From positions 62,001-126,000 of the forward strand of contig NZ_BSNI01000002.1 of assembly GCF_030159895.1 (NCBI RefSeq): a stretch of 64,000 nucleotides of DNA. Direction: 5' to 3'. A program made the translations under genes and the position numbers. The notes beneath the pieces were generated by a model. It was not told where the DNA came from. It did no database searches and was given only the letters and a program-made list of their open reading frames with translations. The stretch comes from Maritalea porphyrae. Its GTDB lineage: Bacteria; Pseudomonadota; Alphaproteobacteria; Rhizobiales; Devosiaceae. Below are positions 36,367 through 44,427 of the stretch, piece by piece; the stretch's first letter is position 1, and every line of letters starts with the position of its first letter.

Positions 36367-37500
36367 TTAGTCATCAACGCTGGCCAGCGAGATATTTTCG
36401 CCAGTATCAACGTCAAATAGATGAACTTTGGAACCGACGGGTTTAAGCCCGACTTTGCTTCCTCGTTGAAGCGACTTGTCAAAGCGCTCCGACGAAATCA
36501 CAGCGACGAAATCTGCATCTCCAGATCTTGCGTGAAGATTGATTTCGTGCCCCATGAATTCAAGATTTGTGATGGTCGCGACAAAACAATTATCAGCGTT
36601 CGGCGTTGTTACTTCGATATGTTGAGGTCGAACGCCAAGCTGTACTTTTCCGCTTTTTTTCTTAATCCGCCGTGCCAGCCCTTCATCTATCGCGACCCCC
36701 TTGCCGGATAGCTCAAGCAACGGTTTGCCGCTTTCGCTCCACGACAAATCGACAGGCACCAAATTCATCTCTGGCATACCAATAAAGCCAGCAACGAATG
36801 CGTTTGCAGGTCGCTCATAAAGCGTTGCAGGATCAGCGACCTGCATGATGCGTCCATCTTTCATCACGCAAATCCGGTCGCCCATTGTCATGGCTTCCAC
36901 CTGGTCATGTGTGACATAAACAACGGTGGCAGGACGCCCCTCATCTCTTAGTCTTTTGTGCAAATCGGTGATGCGCACCCGCATCGACGCGCGGAGTTTG
37001 GCATCCAAATTCGACAATGGTTCGTCAAACAGAAAAACTTCTGGTTGCTTGATGAGGGCACGACCGAGTGCAACCCGTTGCGCTTGACCACCAGATAATT
37101 GCTTTGGCAACCGATCAAGAAGTTCTCCAATCTCCAAAATGCCAGAGACTTCTGCGGTTGCGTTTCTAATCTTTTCTTTTGGTTCCCGCTTGAGCTTCAA
37201 CCCGAATGACAGATTGTTGTGGACTTTCATATGCGGGTACAACGCATAGTTTTGAAAAACCATAGCGATCCCGCGCTTGCCAGGCACCAGATCGTTGACC
37301 AACCTGTCTCCAATCCAAATCTCACCACCCGAAATGGTCTCCAGCCCGGCAATCATCCGCAAGGTCGTCGATTTGGCGCAGCCAGACGGTCCAACAAGAA
37401 CCATGAACTCGCCTTCTGCGACCTCCAAATCAATGCCGTGAACAGCTTTGAAGCTATTGCCGTAGACCTTTTCGACCGACTTTAAGGAAAGGTGTGCCAT
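36367..37500 (-). CDS. ABC transporter ATP-binding protein (UgpC/MalK type)
   Basis: A 377-aa ATPase of a CUT1 sugar importer. Walker A is GPSGCAKSTT (Ala where Gly is usual), Q-loop FQNYALYPH, signature LSGGQAQRVALGRAL, Walker B VFLFDEPLSNLDA and the H-loop VTHDQ, followed by a TOBE-type C-terminal domain. The true start is ATG 37500, which overlaps the stop of the upstream permease gene by one base (TAATG); the open frame extends 38 codons further inside that gene. Confidence 0.93.
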   Translation of the reverse strand: MAHLSLKSVEKVYGNSFKAVHGIDLEVAEGEFMVLVGPSGCAKSTTLRMIAGLETISGGEIWIGDRLVNDLVPGKRGIAMVFQNYALYPHMKVHNNLSFGLKLKREPKEKIRNATAEVSGILEIGELLDRLPKQLSGGQAQRVALGRALIKQPEVFLFDEPLSNLDAKLRASMRVRITDLHKRLRDEGRPATVVYVTHDQVEAMTMGDRICVMKDGRIMQVADPATLYERPANAFVAGFIGMPEMNLVPVDLSWSESGKPLLELSGKGVAIDEGLARRIKKKSGKVQLGVRPQHIEVTTPNADNCFVATITNLEFMGHEINLHARSGDADFVAVISSERFDKSLQRGSKVGLKPVGSKVHLFDVDTGENISLASVDD

Positions 37501-38414
37501 TAGCCTTTTACGCCTCCAGTAGAGATACCTTCGATGAATGATTTCTGCGCCATGAAGAACACAACCAACGAAGGTGTTAGCGCCAACACAGTCATGGCCA
37601 AGATTTGGTTCCAATTGAACGCTTCAGTCGCATCGATGCTAAGCTTTAGGGCCAAACTAACCGGGTAATTTTCGACCGTGGATATATAGATTAATGGCCC
37701 AAGAAAATCATTCATCGTCCACATGAATTGGAACAGACAAACCGACACCAATGCAGGCGCTAATATCGGCACCACGATAAAGATCAACGTCTGCAGACTA
37801 TTCGCACCGTCAACGCGTGAAGCCTCTTCCATTTCTCGCGGAATGGCCCGCAAGAACTGCACCAACATGAACACAAAGAAGGCTTCCCACGCGAACCATT
37901 GCGGAACAAAAAGCGGCAGATAAGTGTCAAGCCAACCCAGTTCGCGGAACAACAAATATTGTGGAATTCGCGTTACAACATCAGGCAGCAAAAGCGTGGC
38001 GATGAGAATGGCAAAAAGGACCTTCTTGCCGGGGAATTCAAACCTTGCAAACCCATAGGCAACCAATGTCGAAGATATAGCTGTGCCTATAACCTTGGGA
38101 ATCGCGATTTTCATTGAATTGAGGAAAAAGTGCCCAAATGTATATGGCGTTGAGGTTTTCCAACCATCCACATACCCTTGCGTTGTTGGCTCTTTTGGCC
38201 AAAACCACGGACTGGAGAAGATCTCGTTGTTGCTTTTGAACGAAGCACCAATTAGCCATACGAGCGGATAGATCATGATCAAGCCAAAAATGATCAACAA
38301 GCAGTATCGCAAAGATACGCTGATGCGCTCACGTCGACGTCGACGACGCTCAGTCAACGACGCTTCTGTAGTGTTTGCGGTTAGGTCTTGAGTGTTTTGT
38401 GAGGAAATGCTCAT
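37500..38414 (-). CDS. ABC transporter permease (MalG type)
   Basis: A 304-aa inner-membrane subunit with six predicted helices. The EAA motif that docks the ATPase reads MEEASRVDGANSLQTLIFIV, as in MalG-type CUT1 permeases. A basic N-terminus (ERRRRRRERISVSLRYC) precedes the first helix. It starts three bases after the partner permease gene and overlaps the ATPase start, a tight operon arrangement. Confidence 0.93.
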   Translation of the reverse strand: MSISSQNTQDLTANTTEASLTERRRRRRERISVSLRYCLLIIFGLIMIYPLVWLIGASFKSNNEIFSSPWFWPKEPTTQGYVDGWKTSTPYTFGHFFLNSMKIAIPKVIGTAISSTLVAYGFARFEFPGKKVLFAILIATLLLPDVVTRIPQYLLFRELGWLDTYLPLFVPQWFAWEAFFVFMLVQFLRAIPREMEEASRVDGANSLQTLIFIVVPILAPALVSVCLFQFMWTMNDFLGPLIYISTVENYPVSLALKLSIDATEAFNWNQILAMTVLALTPSLVVFFMAQKSFIEGISTGGVKG

Positions 38415-38417
38415 GGC

Positions 38418-39302
38418 TTAACTCCTCTTGTCGCCGGCGTAGTACACCCACTTTTTGGATGACCAGAACGCCACGAGCGTTAGCGACATAATGATGACAA
38501 ATAACACCCAAGCTATGGCCGATGCGTTGCCCATGTCGAAACTTTTGAAGGCTTCGTCGTAGATATAAAGAGACAACAAATAGGTCGACTTAAGCGGGCC
38601 GCCTTCAGTGATAATGTAGGGGCCATTAAACTCTTGGAATGCCTGCACGGTTTGCATGATCAGATTGAAGAAAATTACCGGCGTGATAAGGGGCAATGTG
38701 ATGCTTTTGAACGTGTGCCAAGGGCCTGCACCATCAATAGCCGCCGCCTCGTAAAGTGACTTATCAACGGACTGGAGCGCTGCGAGGAAAATCACCATTG
38801 CAGAGCCAAATTGCCAGATCCGCAAAAGCGTGATGGTAAACAGCGCATTAGCGGGCTCGCCAAACCAATTGACCGGTTCGCCGCCAAACAACGCGATGAT
38901 CATATTCATCAAGCCCGTATCGGCAAAAATGTAACGCCACAAAACTGCAATAGCGATCGATCCACCCAAAATTGATGGCACATAATAAGCCGTGCGGAAG
39001 AAGTTGATGCCCTTCAATCGATAATTGAGCACCACGGCAATAAACAGCGCAAAAATCAGCTTCAGCGGCACAGTGGTGAAAACATATGTCAACGTAACAG
39101 TGAGCGATTTTTTGAAAGTCCTGTCGCGCGTAAACAGCTTCTCATAATTCTCAAGCCCCACCCATTCAGGTGCGGACAACAAGTTATAGTCAGTGAAGCT
39201 AAGTAGGAATGAGGCTGCAAATGGAAATGCTGTGAAAAGCAAAAGTCCAATAATATAAGGCGCAACATACCAGAGGCCCAAAAACTTGCTATCACCACCC
39301 AT
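38418..39302 (-). CDS. ABC transporter permease (MalF type)
   Basis: A 294-aa permease with about six helices starting LWYVAPYIIGLLLFTAFPF. The EAA loop is YEAAAIDGAGPWHTFKSITL. It pairs with the MalG-type subunit as the membrane channel of the importer. Its gene is directly adjacent to the GH4 stop (no intervening base), so the GH4 enzyme and the transporter are made from one mRNA. Confidence 0.93.
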   Translation of the reverse strand: MGGDSKFLGLWYVAPYIIGLLLFTAFPFAASFLLSFTDYNLLSAPEWVGLENYEKLFTRDRTFKKSLTVTLTYVFTTVPLKLIFALFIAVVLNYRLKGINFFRTAYYVPSILGGSIAIAVLWRYIFADTGLMNMIIALFGGEPVNWFGEPANALFTITLLRIWQFGSAMVIFLAALQSVDKSLYEAAAIDGAGPWHTFKSITLPLITPVIFFNLIMQTVQAFQEFNGPYIITEGGPLKSTYLLSLYIYDEAFKSFDMGNASAIAWVLFVIIMSLTLVAFWSSKKWVYYAGDKRS

Positions 39303-40718
39303 CTAAGCAGCCCTCGCGATTTCTTTTGGCAACAGGTGTGAAGTCGCAGCAACCATTTGCGTGTACAGTGCTCGTGCTTGCGCCTTTGGCAGGTGCCTAA
39401 CGAGCGGGTCAGACGCAAAAAGCTCAACCAGCGGTGCAACATCGCTGGTTAGAACGGCATCCAGCAAATTTGTCTGTCGCTGGGCGTGATCCTTTATGAT
39501 TTCGAGCAAAGCTGGCGGCAACGAACCAGAGAATATTGGCTGAATACCGCGCCCCGAAAAGACCGCATTGGTTTCAACAATTGTCCCATCAGCCAAACCT
39601 GCAATCTGACCAACGTTTGGCAAGTTCACGTTGCTGATGAAGGGCTGTCCGCTCATCAGCGCAACGATTTGATCGGTCAAAGCCTCATCCGATTTTTTGC
39701 CGAATAGTGGTGCCTCGCCGCGTGCGGCTTGCTCAAGACGGGCAATCTTAATTGCCCGATCCTTTTTGCGATATTCAATTGGCGTTAGCGCAAAGCCCCA
39801 ACTTTCTGGATCTTCAAGATAATACCGCCCGGGCAGGAACTCGGCCAAATGGCGATCGCCAGCAGCGGCCGGCATGCCAAACCTTTGCAACAAATCAAAA
39901 GAAACTAGGTTACGACTACCAAAGAAGCGATCATGCTCAGCATCGGAGCTTATCTCAGATGGATCCGTCCATCCGCTTTGCCTGTTCTCATTTGAAAACT
40001 CGCGATATTGCGGCAACATGTCCTTGCCCCGCACGCTAATCTTATCAACAAAGGTGAAATGATTGATTCCGAGGACGTTGACCTCAACGTCGCGATGCGT
40101 GAAAGAGGCACTATCAGCATTCTTGTTGGCAAGTGCCGCCACAAGTTTTCGTATCTTGGTAACCTCGTGGCACTCACCCCAGGCGCGAATGCCTGGAAAC
40201 ACCTTATGAAGCGCGCCGGTGAGGACACTCATTGGGTTCGTGAGATTGCAGACATAGGCGTCGGGAGAACATCTCTTTATCGCTAAACCTATGTCCGCAA
40301 TCATCGGTATAGCACGCATTGCGCGCATAAATCCGCCAGGGCCTACAGTATCACCTACGGATTGAGAAACCCCATAGCGTGCCGGTATCTCGATATCCGC
40401 AGCCATATCATCAAGCGAACCTGGCAAAATGGAGATAACGACAATTTCTGCACCGTTAAGCGCTTCCTCGAGCGAAGAATAAGATTTATAGCGCGCCGCC
40501 GCGCCGTTTGAACAATCAGCAAATCGATTGCCAATTGCCGCGTTCCTATCAGCGGCTGACTTATCGATGTCAAACAACCGCACCTCTGCCGCCAATCGAT
40601 CATCGACAGCTAAATCCGCCATAAGCTTAATGGCCCAATTTGTTGAGCCTCCACCTATATATGCGATTTTGACGGGTATATGTTGATCGTTACGGCGCAT
40701 TTCTTGATTATGAACCAT
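39303..40718 (-). CDS. GH4 alpha-galacturonidase (CHEV motif)
   Basis: A 471-aa NAD+- and Mn2+-dependent glycosidase. The nucleotide-binding loop VKIAYIGGGSTNWA is near the N-terminus. CNLTNPMSV is present, as are the metal ligands Cys183 in the GECHEV motif and His220 in GINHF. The four-residue motif after Cys separates GH4 subgroups; CHEV is reported for alpha-galacturonidase (LplD type), which suits this operon. No signal peptide. Start choices are ATG 40718 or ATG 40700, both with weak ribosome sites. It is the first gene of the ABC/glycosidase operon and divergent from the araC-type gene. Confidence 0.88.
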   Translation of the reverse strand: MVHNQEMRRNDQHIPVKIAYIGGGSTNWAIKLMADLAVDDRLAAEVRLFDIDKSAADRNAAIGNRFADCSNGAAARYKSYSSLEEALNGAEIVVISILPGSLDDMAADIEIPARYGVSQSVGDTVGPGGFMRAMRAIPMIADIGLAIKRCSPDAYVCNLTNPMSVLTGALHKVFPGIRAWGECHEVTKIRKLVAALANKNADSASFTHRDVEVNVLGINHFTFVDKISVRGKDMLPQYREFSNENRQSGWTDPSEISSDAEHDRFFGSRNLVSFDLLQRFGMPAAAGDRHLAEFLPGRYYLEDPESWGFALTPIEYRKKDRAIKIARLEQAARGEAPLFGKKSDEALTDQIVALMSGQPFISNVNLPNVGQIAGLADGTIVETNAVFSGRGIQPIFSGSLPPALLEIIKDHAQRQTNLLDAVLTSDVAPLVELFASDPLVRHLPKAQARALYTQMVAATSHLLPKEIARAA

Positions 40719-40793
40719 TAACCATACAATTGGCTTAACGGCACACTCCCTCCCATATGTAGAGAAAATCACAGATTTCTTGCTGTTATTCCT

Positions 40794-40805
40794 CTGATAT
40801 GTCAG
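40794..40805. promoter_or_regulatory. candidate operator palindrome, GH4/araC promoter
   Basis: CTGATATGTCAG sits between the divergent GH4 and araC-type genes, 76 bases before the GH4 ATG and 38 before the regulator. A near-identical element, CTAATATGTTAG, occurs at 52070-52081 between uxaC and the gntR gene. Two copies at the island's two divergent promoters suggest a shared regulator; which one is not known. Confidence 0.4.
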
Positions 40806-40842
40806 TTTTAGTGCCGCGCAAGCATTTTCAAAATGGTGAAAA

Positions 40843-41733
40843 ATGGACAAAAAGATGGATGAAATCGAACATGAATCACTCGGGCTAATCCCGATGAAGT
40901 CACTTTCACTCTGGCTTGTGCGCTCAACGATCAAAATGAACCACGACCCGAAATGGCGCGTTGAAAAACTAAACCCGACCCATGACCTCGTCATATGCCT
41001 GACCGGACGTGGCGAATATGAAATTGAGGGGCGTCCGGGAACCGTTAGCTTTGAACCGGGACAAGCTATGCTCATCCCTGCTTATAAGAGGTTTAGGGGC
41101 CGGTATGCAGGCGATGGTGAAATCATGACAGGCGTCGCCCAGCACTTCACCCTCGATCTCTTCGAGCGCGGCGATCTCATCCGCCAAATGAAGCTAAAAG
41201 ACCCCGTCTGGCTCAAAAATTGGGACGCTTTGGAACCAATGGTTCAGCTATATCGCGAGCAAGCACCTGCTGTTCACACAACGCTGTCACAACACCATCA
41301 ATTTATGGTCTTTTTGCTCGCATATTTTGATGCAGCATTTGAAGGCTGGAAGACAGAAGAAAATCAACCAGAAAGCCAGGATCACCTTTCAATGCAAATC
41401 ATGTTGATTGCATCTCGGCTGTCCGCGGATCCTTTGGGCAGCGGTTCGCAAGAGGCGCTAGACGATGTGCCTTATAACGCAGACTATTTCCGACGCGCCT
41501 TCAAAGAAAGAATTGGTTACACCCCACAAAAATTCAGAGAATTGAAGCGAATGGAGTTTGCAGCAAATCGTTTAGCCACCGGTATGACTGTGAAGTCTGT
41601 TGCTGCAGAGCTTGGATATACAGACCCATATTTCTTCAGCCGATTGTTTAAAAGATATTTGGGTGCGAGCCCGTCCACCTTTATTGAACGTCCCAGCCAA
41701 AGCAGACCACCAAGAAGGCGGACATTCACATGA
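40843..41733 (+). CDS. AraC family transcriptional regulator
   Basis: A 296-aa regulator with an N-terminal cupin-like ligand domain (YEIEGRPGTVSFEPGQAMLI) and a C-terminal double helix-turn-helix (residues about 185-285: DVPYNADYFRRAFKERIGYT ... AAELGYTDPYFFSRLFKRY). It is transcribed away from the GH4/ABC operon and probably controls it in response to a galacturonide. The start may be Met1 (40843) or Met5 (40855). Its last eight bases overlap the 3' end of uxaA on the opposite strand. Confidence 0.9.
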   Translation: MDKKMDEIEHESLGLIPMKSLSLWLVRSTIKMNHDPKWRVEKLNPTHDLVICLTGRGEYEIEGRPGTVSFEPGQAMLIPAYKRFRGRYAGDGEIMTGVAQHFTLDLFERGDLIRQMKLKDPVWLKNWDALEPMVQLYREQAPAVHTTLSQHHQFMVFLLAYFDAAFEGWKTEENQPESQDHLSMQIMLIASRLSADPLGSGSQEALDDVPYNADYFRRAFKERIGYTPQKFRELKRMEFAANRLATGMTVKSVAAELGYTDPYFFSRLFKRYLGASPSTFIERPSQSRPPRRRTFT

Positions 41734-43252
41734 CGGCACCAACCTGCCAAGGAACAAATTCATAGTCGCCAAAACCCAAACTCTCACTTTTTGTGCGCGC
41801 TCCGCTCGCCACCTCGATTATCAGTTCAAGAAGCTCTTCGCCTTTATCCTCAATGGTTACACCCTGAGAAACAATGTCGCCACAATTGAGGTCCATATCG
41901 TCTTGCATATGTCGCCATAGACGATCATTGGTCGCAAGCTTAATCGTGGGGGCAGGCTTAGAGCCAAAGGCGGACCCCCGGCCTGTGGTGAATACGACCA
42001 GTTGCGCGCCACCTGCGATTTGACCAGTTGCTGAAACAGGATCAAACCCTGGCGTATCCATGAAAACCAAACCCGGGCCATCAATCTTTTCAGCATAGTC
42101 CAAAACTGCCATCAGAGGTGTCGCCCCAGACTTTGCCACAGCACCCAACGATTTCTCAAGGATCGTGGTCAACCCGCCCGCTTTGTTGCCCGGGGAAGGG
42201 TTGTTGTCCAAACTCGCATTATTCTGTTCTGCATAGCCCCGCCACCACGCAAGCTTTTCCAGCAAACGCTCGCCAACCGCCTTGCTGCTGGCTCGCGCCA
42301 GAAGCAGTTGTTCCGCGCCATAAATCTCTGGCGTTTCCGACAGCACAACCGTGCCCCCGAACCCAACAAGCATATCGCTTGCGCGCCCCAGCGCAGGGTT
42401 TGCTGTTATACCCGAATAGCCATCTGAGCCGCCACATTGCAGCGCAACTTTCAGTTTCGAAACGTCACAGCTTGATCGTTCATGTTTGTTGACTTGCGGC
42501 AATATCTCCTTGATGTACGCGACCAACCGCTCAATTGTTTTGGCCGTTCCGCCAATGTCCTGAATAGTCAGTCCAAAAAAACGTTCCTCGGTTTCAGCGC
42601 CACCATAAATCTGGCGCAACCGGGCGATCTGCATAACTTCACAACCAAGGCCAACAAACACCGCTGCGCCAACATTAGGATGGGTTGCGTAGCCCCACAA
42701 AACCCGTTGAAGATTATCCCAACCCGCCCCTTTGGTGGACATGCCACAACCGCTCATATGCGTGCACGCCATAATACCATCTACATTTGGATATTGGTCC
42801 AACAGGCCCGAAGCTTCAACAATCGATACAGCACGACGAATTACCGTGGCCGAGCAGTTGACCGTTGCGATAAGGGCGATCATGTTCCGCGTTCCAACGC
42901 TGCCATCCGCCCGTTCAAAGCCTTGAAATTGCCGCGGTTTCATCTCAGGAATTGCCGTCGATGCTTCGTTTAGCGCTGATCCAATTGGCATATTGTTTGA
43001 GTGAAGAGCAAACACGCAATTATGTGAATGCACATGGCTACCCGCTTCAATATGCTGGCTGGCGAAGCCAATTGAAGCCCCAAACTTGATGACCTCGGAT
43101 CCTTTTGCGATATCAGTTGAAGCAATCTTATGGCCAGCGCCAATTGCCACACCCAACGACCGACCAATCGCAAGCGGATCTGCGCCTTGAGCAAAGCTTG
43201 CGGTGGCAATCAAGACATTATCACTTGAATGTAACCTTATGAGATTGGTCAT
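41726..43252 (-). CDS. uxaA: altronate dehydratase family protein
   Basis: A 508-aa Fe2+-dependent dehydratase of the UxaA/GarD family that converts D-altronate to 2-keto-3-deoxygluconate. An N-terminal SAF domain (residues about 1-95, with VAIGAGHKIASTDIAKG and HSHNC) precedes the catalytic part (GSVGTRNMIALIATVNCSAT; HMSGCGM; FVGLGCEV; CGGSDGYSG). The N- and C-terminal parts, separate in some bacteria, are fused here. Its start overlaps the uxuA stop by four bases. A galactarate-type dehydratase is possible but less suited to the context. Confidence 0.88.
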   Translation of the reverse strand: MTNLIRLHSSDNVLIATASFAQGADPLAIGRSLGVAIGAGHKIASTDIAKGSEVIKFGASIGFASQHIEAGSHVHSHNCVFALHSNNMPIGSALNEASTAIPEMKPRQFQGFERADGSVGTRNMIALIATVNCSATVIRRAVSIVEASGLLDQYPNVDGIMACTHMSGCGMSTKGAGWDNLQRVLWGYATHPNVGAAVFVGLGCEVMQIARLRQIYGGAETEERFFGLTIQDIGGTAKTIERLVAYIKEILPQVNKHERSSCDVSKLKVALQCGGSDGYSGITANPALGRASDMLVGFGGTVVLSETPEIYGAEQLLLARASSKAVGERLLEKLAWWRGYAEQNNASLDNNPSPGNKAGGLTTILEKSLGAVAKSGATPLMAVLDYAEKIDGPGLVFMDTPGFDPVSATGQIAGGAQLVVFTTGRGSAFGSKPAPTIKLATNDRLWRHMQDDMDLNCGDIVSQGVTIEDKGEELLELIIEVASGARTKSESLGFGDYEFVPWQVGAVM

Positions 43253-44427
43253 GCGCGTGCGCCAGCGTAGCCCAATCCAGCAATCGTTCCACGAATTTCG
43301 GCTAATCCTCGAAGGCGCCCGATCAAGGGATATCCGGGATGAGCATCAAGCTCACTATCATCAAGCAACTCATGGCCGTGATCCGGTCGGAACGGGATGA
43401 TCAAATCATCACGACTTGTTTCGCAACGGCGCGCTTCCTCATCCAACAAATGGCGCACCACGGCGACCAAATCCACATCGCCATCAAGATGCTCAGATTC
43501 TTGAAACGAACCATCTGACTCACCCGCAACATTTCGCAGATGCGCAAAGTGAATTCGATCTGCAAATCTTGCGGCAAACGCGGGAACATCGTTCTTTGGG
43601 TTCGCGCCGAGCGATCCGGTGCACAATGTAATGCCGTTCGACAAATGCGGATCAAGTCCAACAAGGTAGTCGAAGTCTTCCTGGCTTGAAAAAATCCGCG
43701 GCAGACCGAACAGATGGCGCGGCGGATCATCAGGATGGACACACATTTTCACGCCCAATTCAGCCGCTGTTGGCATAATTTCAGCAACAAAACGCGAAAG
43801 CGAGGCGCGCAAATCATCCGCTGTAAAATCGGACCATTTTTTAAGCTCATCAGCAAGCCCGGACGCGTCATATCGCTTATACTCACCAGGCAGTCCGGAC
43901 ATAATTGAAATTGTCAGCTTTTCCTGTTGCGCCTCGGTCGAGCTCTCCCACCATTTTGTCGCCGCAGCAATTATTTCTGCAGTGTGTTCGTCGCTTTCAC
44001 GCCCGAGCATAAAAATGTCAAATGCGGCATATTCCGCCATCTCAAACCGCAACGCTGCGCCGCCATTTGCCACCGGCGCGTTTAGGGTTGTTCGAGTCCA
44101 GTCCAGCACAGGCATAAAATTGTAGCATATTGTTGTGATGCCAACCTCAGCCAGGTTCTTCAGCGTCTGTCGATAGTTGCTGAACAAAGCATCAAGATTG
44201 CCATCACCACGTTTGATGCTTTCGTGCACTGGAACGCTTTCAACCACATCCCAAGTCAACCCCGCGCACTCAATTTCACTTTTGCGGGTTTCAATGTCTT
44301 TTGTTTGCCACACATCGCCATAAGGCACCTCATGCAAGGCCGTGACGATGCCAGAAGCACCTGTTTGACGCACCTGATTAAGTGAAATTTTGTCCAGTGG
44401 TCCAAACCATCGCCATGTCTCACGCAT
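43249..44427 (-). CDS. uxuA: mannonate dehydratase
   Basis: A 392-aa enzyme converting D-mannonate to 2-keto-3-deoxygluconate. It begins MRETWRWFGPLDKISL and contains VHPDDPPRHLFGLPRIFSS and HFAHLRNV, classic UxuA segments with metal ligands. The ATG at 44427 gives the usual length; the frame is open for 55 codons further but overlaps uxuB. It overlaps uxuB by eight bases and uxaA by four. It serves the glucuronate branch, whereas the rest of the island is mainly galacturonate-directed. Confidence 0.94.
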   Translation of the reverse strand: MRETWRWFGPLDKISLNQVRQTGASGIVTALHEVPYGDVWQTKDIETRKSEIECAGLTWDVVESVPVHESIKRGDGNLDALFSNYRQTLKNLAEVGITTICYNFMPVLDWTRTTLNAPVANGGAALRFEMAEYAAFDIFMLGRESDEHTAEIIAAATKWWESSTEAQQEKLTISIMSGLPGEYKRYDASGLADELKKWSDFTADDLRASLSRFVAEIMPTAAELGVKMCVHPDDPPRHLFGLPRIFSSQEDFDYLVGLDPHLSNGITLCTGSLGANPKNDVPAFAARFADRIHFAHLRNVAGESDGSFQESEHLDGDVDLVAVVRHLLDEEARRCETSRDDLIIPFRPDHGHELLDDSELDAHPGYPLIGRLRGLAEIRGTIAGLGYAGARA

